A stretch of DNA of 64,000 nucleotides from the NCBI GenBank assembly GCA_014843695.1, contig CM026390.1, positions 1,493,114 through 1,557,113 of the forward strand, read 5' to 3'. This DNA is from Archivesica marissinica. Lineage: Eukaryota > Mollusca > Bivalvia > Venerida > Vesicomyidae. The position numbers were made by a program, and so were the translations under genes. Shown piece after piece: positions 59,808 to 64,000 of this stretch (within the stretch, counting starts at the first letter, position 1; every line of letters begins with the position of its first letter). The notes below the pieces were generated by a model, which saw only the letters and a list, made by a program, of their open reading frames with translations, was not told the DNA's origin and ran no database searches.

Positions 59808-62800
59808 CATATACTCTGGATTAATGTGTACATGTATACTGGGTTATACTGGTTTATTAAGTATATCAACATATACTCTGGATTAATGTGTACATGTATA
59901 CTGGGTTATACTGGTTTATTAAGTATATCAACATATACTCTGGATTAATGTGTACATGTATACTGGGTTATACTGGTTTATTAAGTATATCAACATATAC
60001 TCTGGATTAATGTCTACATGTATGCTGGGTTATACTGGTTTATACTGGTTTATTAAGTATATCAACATATACTCTGGATTAATGTCTACATGTATGCTGG
60101 GTTATACTGGTTTATTAAGTATATCAACATATACTCTGGATTAATGTGTACATGTATGTGGTTATACTGGTTTATACTGGTTTATTAAGTATATCAACAT
60201 ATACTCTGGATTAATGTGTACATGTATGCTGGGTTATACTGGTTTATACTGGTTTATTAAGTATATCAACATATACTCTGGATTAATGTGTACATGTATG
60301 CTGGGTTATACTGGTTTATACTGGTTTATTAAGTATATCAACATATACTCTGGATTAATGTGTACATGTATGCTGGGTTATACTGGTTTATACTGGTTTA
60401 TTAAGTATATCAACATATACTCTGGATTAATGTGTACATGTATGCTGGGTTATACTTGTTTATACTGGTTTATTAAGTATATCAACATATACTCTGGATT
60501 AATGTGTACATGTATGCTGGGTTATACTGGTTTATACTGGTTTATTAAGTATATCAACATATACTCTGGATTAATGTGTACATGTATGCTGGGTTATACT
60601 GGTTTATTAAGTATATCAACATATACTCTGGATTAATGTGTACATGTATGCTGGGTTATACTGGTTTATTAAGTATATCAACATATACTCTGGATTAATG
60701 TGTACATGTATGCTGGTTTATACTGGTTTATTAAGTATATCAACATATACTCTGGATTAATGTGTACATGTATGCTGGGTTATACTGTTTTACTGGTTTA
60801 TTAAGTATATCAACATATACTCTGGATTAATGTTACATGTATGCTGGGTTATACTGTTTATACTGTTTATTAAGTATATCAACATATACTCTGGATTAAT
60901 GTGTACATGTATGCTGGGTATACTTGGTTTATTAAGTATATCAACATATACTCTGGATTAATGTGTACATGTATGCTGGGTTATACTGGTTTATTAAGTA
61001 TATCAACATATACTCTGGATTAATGTGTACATGTATGCTGGGTTATACTGGTTTATTTATTAGTATCAACATATACTCTGGATTAATGTGTACATGTATA
61101 CTGGTTATACTGGTTTATTAAGTATATCAACATATACTCTGGATTAATGTGTACATGTATGCTGGGTTATACTGGTTTATTAAGTATATCAACATATACT
61201 CTGGATTAATGTGTACATGTATGCTGGGTTATACTGGTTTATTAAGTATATCAACATATACTCTGGATTAATGTGTACATGTATGCTGGGTTATACTGGT
61301 TTATTAAGTATATCAACATATACTCTGGATTAATGTGTACATGTATGCTGGGTTATACTGGTTTATTAAGTATATCAACATATACTCTGGATTAATGTGT
61401 ACATGTATGCTGGGTTATACTGGTTTATACTGGTTTATTAAGTATATCAACATATACTCTGGATTAATGTGTACATGTATACTGGGTTATACTGGTTTAT
61501 TAAGTATATCAACATATACTCTGGATTAATGTCTACATGTATGCTGGGTTATACTGGTTTATTAAGTATATCAACATATACTCTGGATTAATGTGTACAT
61601 GTATACTGGGTTATACTGGTTTATTAAGTATATCAACATATACTCTGTACATGTATGCTGGGTTATACTGGTTTATTAAGTATATCAACATATACTCTGG
61701 ATTAATGTGTACATGTATACTGGGTTATACTGGTTTATTAAGTATATCAACATATACTCTGGATTAATGTGTACATGTATGCTGGGTTATACTGGTTTAT
61801 TAAGTATATCAACATATACTCTGGATTAATGTGTACATGTATGCTGGGTTATACTGGTTTATTAAGTATATCAACATATACTCTGGATTAATGTCTACAT
61901 GTATGCTGGGTTATACTGGTTTATACTGGTTTATTAAGTATATCAACATATACTCTGGATTAATGTGTACATGTATACTGGGTTATACTGGTTTATTAAG
62001 TATATCAACATATACTCTGGATTAATGTGTACATGTATGCTGGGTTATACTGGTTTATTAAGTATATCAACATATACTCTGGATTAATGTGTACATGTAT
62101 ACTGGGTTATACTGGTTTATTAAGTATATCAACATATACTCTGGATTAATGTGTACATGTATACTGGGTTATACTGGTTTATTAAGTATATCAACATATA
62201 CTCTGGATTAATGTGTACATGTATGCTGGGTTATACTGGTTTATTAAGTATATCAACATATACTCTGGATTAATGTGTACATGTATGCTGGGTTATACTG
62301 GTTTATACTGGTTTATTAAGTATATCAACATATACTCTGGATTAATGTGTACATGTATGCTGGGTTATACTGGTTTATACTGGTTTATTAAGTATATCAA
62401 CATATACTCTGGATTAATGTGTACATGTATGCTGGTTATACTGGTTTATACTGGTTTATTAAGTATATCAACATATACTCTGGATTAATGTGTACATGTA
62501 TACTGGGTTATACTGGTTTATTAAGTATATCAACATATACTCTGGATTAATGTGTACATGTATGCTGGGTTATACTGGTTTATTAAGTATATCAACATAT
62601 ACTCTGGATTAATGTGTACATGTATACTGGGTTATACTGGTTTATTAAGTATATCAACATATACTCTGGATTAATGTCTACATGTATGCTGGGTTATACT
62701 GGTTTATTAAGTATATCAACATATACTCTGGATTAATGTCTACATGTATGCTGGGTTATACTGGTTTATTAAGTATATCAACATATACTCTGGATTAATG

Positions 62801-64000
62801 TGTACATGTATGCTGGGTTATACTGGTTTATTAAGTATATCAACATATACTCTGGATTAATGTGTACATGTATGCTGGGTTATACTGGTTTATACTGGTT
62901 TATTAAGTATATCAACATATACTCTGGATTAATGTGTACATGTATACTGGGTTATACTGGTTTATTAAGTATATCAACATATACTCTGGATTAATGTCTA
63001 CATGTATGCTGGGTTATACTGGTTTATTAAGTATATCAACATATACTCTGGATTAATGTGTACATGTATACTGGGTTATACTGGTTTATTAAGTATATCA
63101 ACATATACTCTGGATTAATGTGTACATGTATACTGGGTTATACTGGTTTATTAAGTATATCAACATATACTCTGGATTAATGTGTACATGTATGCTGGGT
63201 TATACTGGTTTATACTGGTTTATTAAGTATATCAACATATACTCTGGATTAATGTGTACATGTATGCTGGGTTATACTGGTTTATACTGGTTTATTAAGT
63301 ATATCAACATATACTCTGGATTAATGTGTACATGTATACTGGTTATACTGGTTTATACTGGTTTATTAAGTATATCAACATATACTCTGGATTAATGTGT
63401 ACATGTATGCTGGGTTATACTGGTTTATTAAGTATATCAACATATACTCTGGATTAATGTGTACATGTATACTGGGTTATACTGGTTTATTAAGTATATC
63501 AACATATACTCTGGATTAATGTGTACATGTATGCTGGGTTATACTGGTTTATTAAGTATATCAACATATACTCTGGATTAATGTGTACATGTATACTGGT
63601 TTATTAAGTATATCAACATATACTCTGGATTAATGTGTACATGTATGCTGGGTTATACTGGTTTATACTGGTTTATTAAGTATATCAACATATACTCTGG
63701 ATTAATGTCTACATGTATGCTGGGTTATACTGGTTTATTAAGTATATCAACATATACTCTGGATTAATGTGTACATGTATGCTGGGTTATACTGGTTTAT
63801 ACTGGTTTATTAAGTATATCAACATATACTCTGGATTAATGTGTACATGTATGCTGGGTTATACTGGTTTATACTGGTTTATTAAGTATATCAACATATA
63901 CTCTGGATTAATGTGTACATGTATACTGGGTTATACTGGTTTATTAAGTATATCAACATATACTCTGGATTAATGTGTACATGTATGCTGGGTTATACTG
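59808..64000. repeat. 62/73-bp satellite to window end
   Basis: About 65 copies of a 62-bp unit: CATATACTCTGGATTAATGT, GTACATGTATGCTGGGTTAT, ACTGGTTTATTAAGTATATC, AA. A 73-bp form duplicates an 11-bp ACTGGTTTAT-type segment. Single-site variants (GTGTAC/GTCTAC, TATGCTGG/TATACTGG) are scattered. Several units carry one-base deletions between 60720 and 61100. The array continues beyond the window. Short frames (MYMYAGLYWFIKYINIYSGL) are repeat translations. Confidence 0.98.

Noticed and set aside
1..64000. CRISPR arrays
   Set aside because: The tandem units have no unique spacers of constant length, the DNA is eukaryotic in character (GT donor site, pol III SINEs), and no cas genes occur.
1..64000. 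Telomeric or canonical centromeric satellite
   Set aside because: No TTAGGG or TTAGG runs were found, and no single satellite dominates the window.

Overview
This is eukaryotic, almost gene-free DNA made mostly of tandem repeats. By my block-by-block estimate about 48 kb of the roughly 62 kb of determined bases lie in about two dozen unrelated micro- and minisatellite arrays. Unit lengths include 4, 14, 15, 16, 20, 21, 22, 27, 28, 36, 38, 39, 43, 46, 47, 62 and 67 bp. There are also tRNA-derived SINEs with target-site duplications, small inverted-repeat DNA transposons, one spliced coding exon with a GT donor, and two scaffold gaps of exactly 1000 N. SINE bodies carrying a 'cacattgcctcttctctctc'-type block, GAGTTACTTCCCTT-type motifs and TTAA-flanked MITEs suggest a lophotrochozoan, most likely a mollusc. 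This is an inference from repeat style, not from a diagnostic gene.

Layout. 1-6800: 16-bp array. 6888-7272: TA-rich array. 7485-8062: two SINE-like pieces. 8108-16213: 22-bp array, then a short 20-bp array. 16485-18328: 39-bp array with a long open frame. 18642-19049: 38- and 39-bp arrays, then a gap (19050-20049). 20050-20745: 47-bp array that looks like an amplified SINE body, followed by its SINE head and a nested second SINE (to 21106). 21345-24905: 47-, 46- and 27-bp arrays. 25056-26079: SINE pair, a 48-bp duplication and a foldback element. 26667-29962: 27-bp array and a CAA-rich array. 30861-31103: SINE-A with perfect TSDs. 32410-35833: very homogeneous 67-bp array. 36582-38487: 15/20-bp array ending in inverted units next to a SINE head. 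38738-40481: 36-bp array, a TTAA-type MITE and inverted outlier units. 40899-42150: SINE-C and a 43-bp array. 43336-54387: 11-kb array of a 14-bp unit. 54430-55705: SINE-A, 43-bp and 21-bp arrays, SINE-C relic. 55922-56295: ACGC microsatellite and the only convincing coding exon (PBLD/PhzF-like exon 1). 56296-64000: its presumed intron or flank, with a hAT-like MITE, 36-, 27- and 28-bp arrays, the second gap (58808-59807) and a 62/73-bp array running off the window.

How it fits together. No operon or multi-gene system is present. The recurring architecture is a SINE with a tandem array on its 3' side. In the clearest case (20050-20849) the array unit resembles part of the SINE body, so the window may capture minisatellites being born from retroposon tails and bodies. 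Nearly all long open frames here are by-products of stop-free repeat units and should not be annotated as proteins. The PBLD-like exon at 56191-56295 is the exception.
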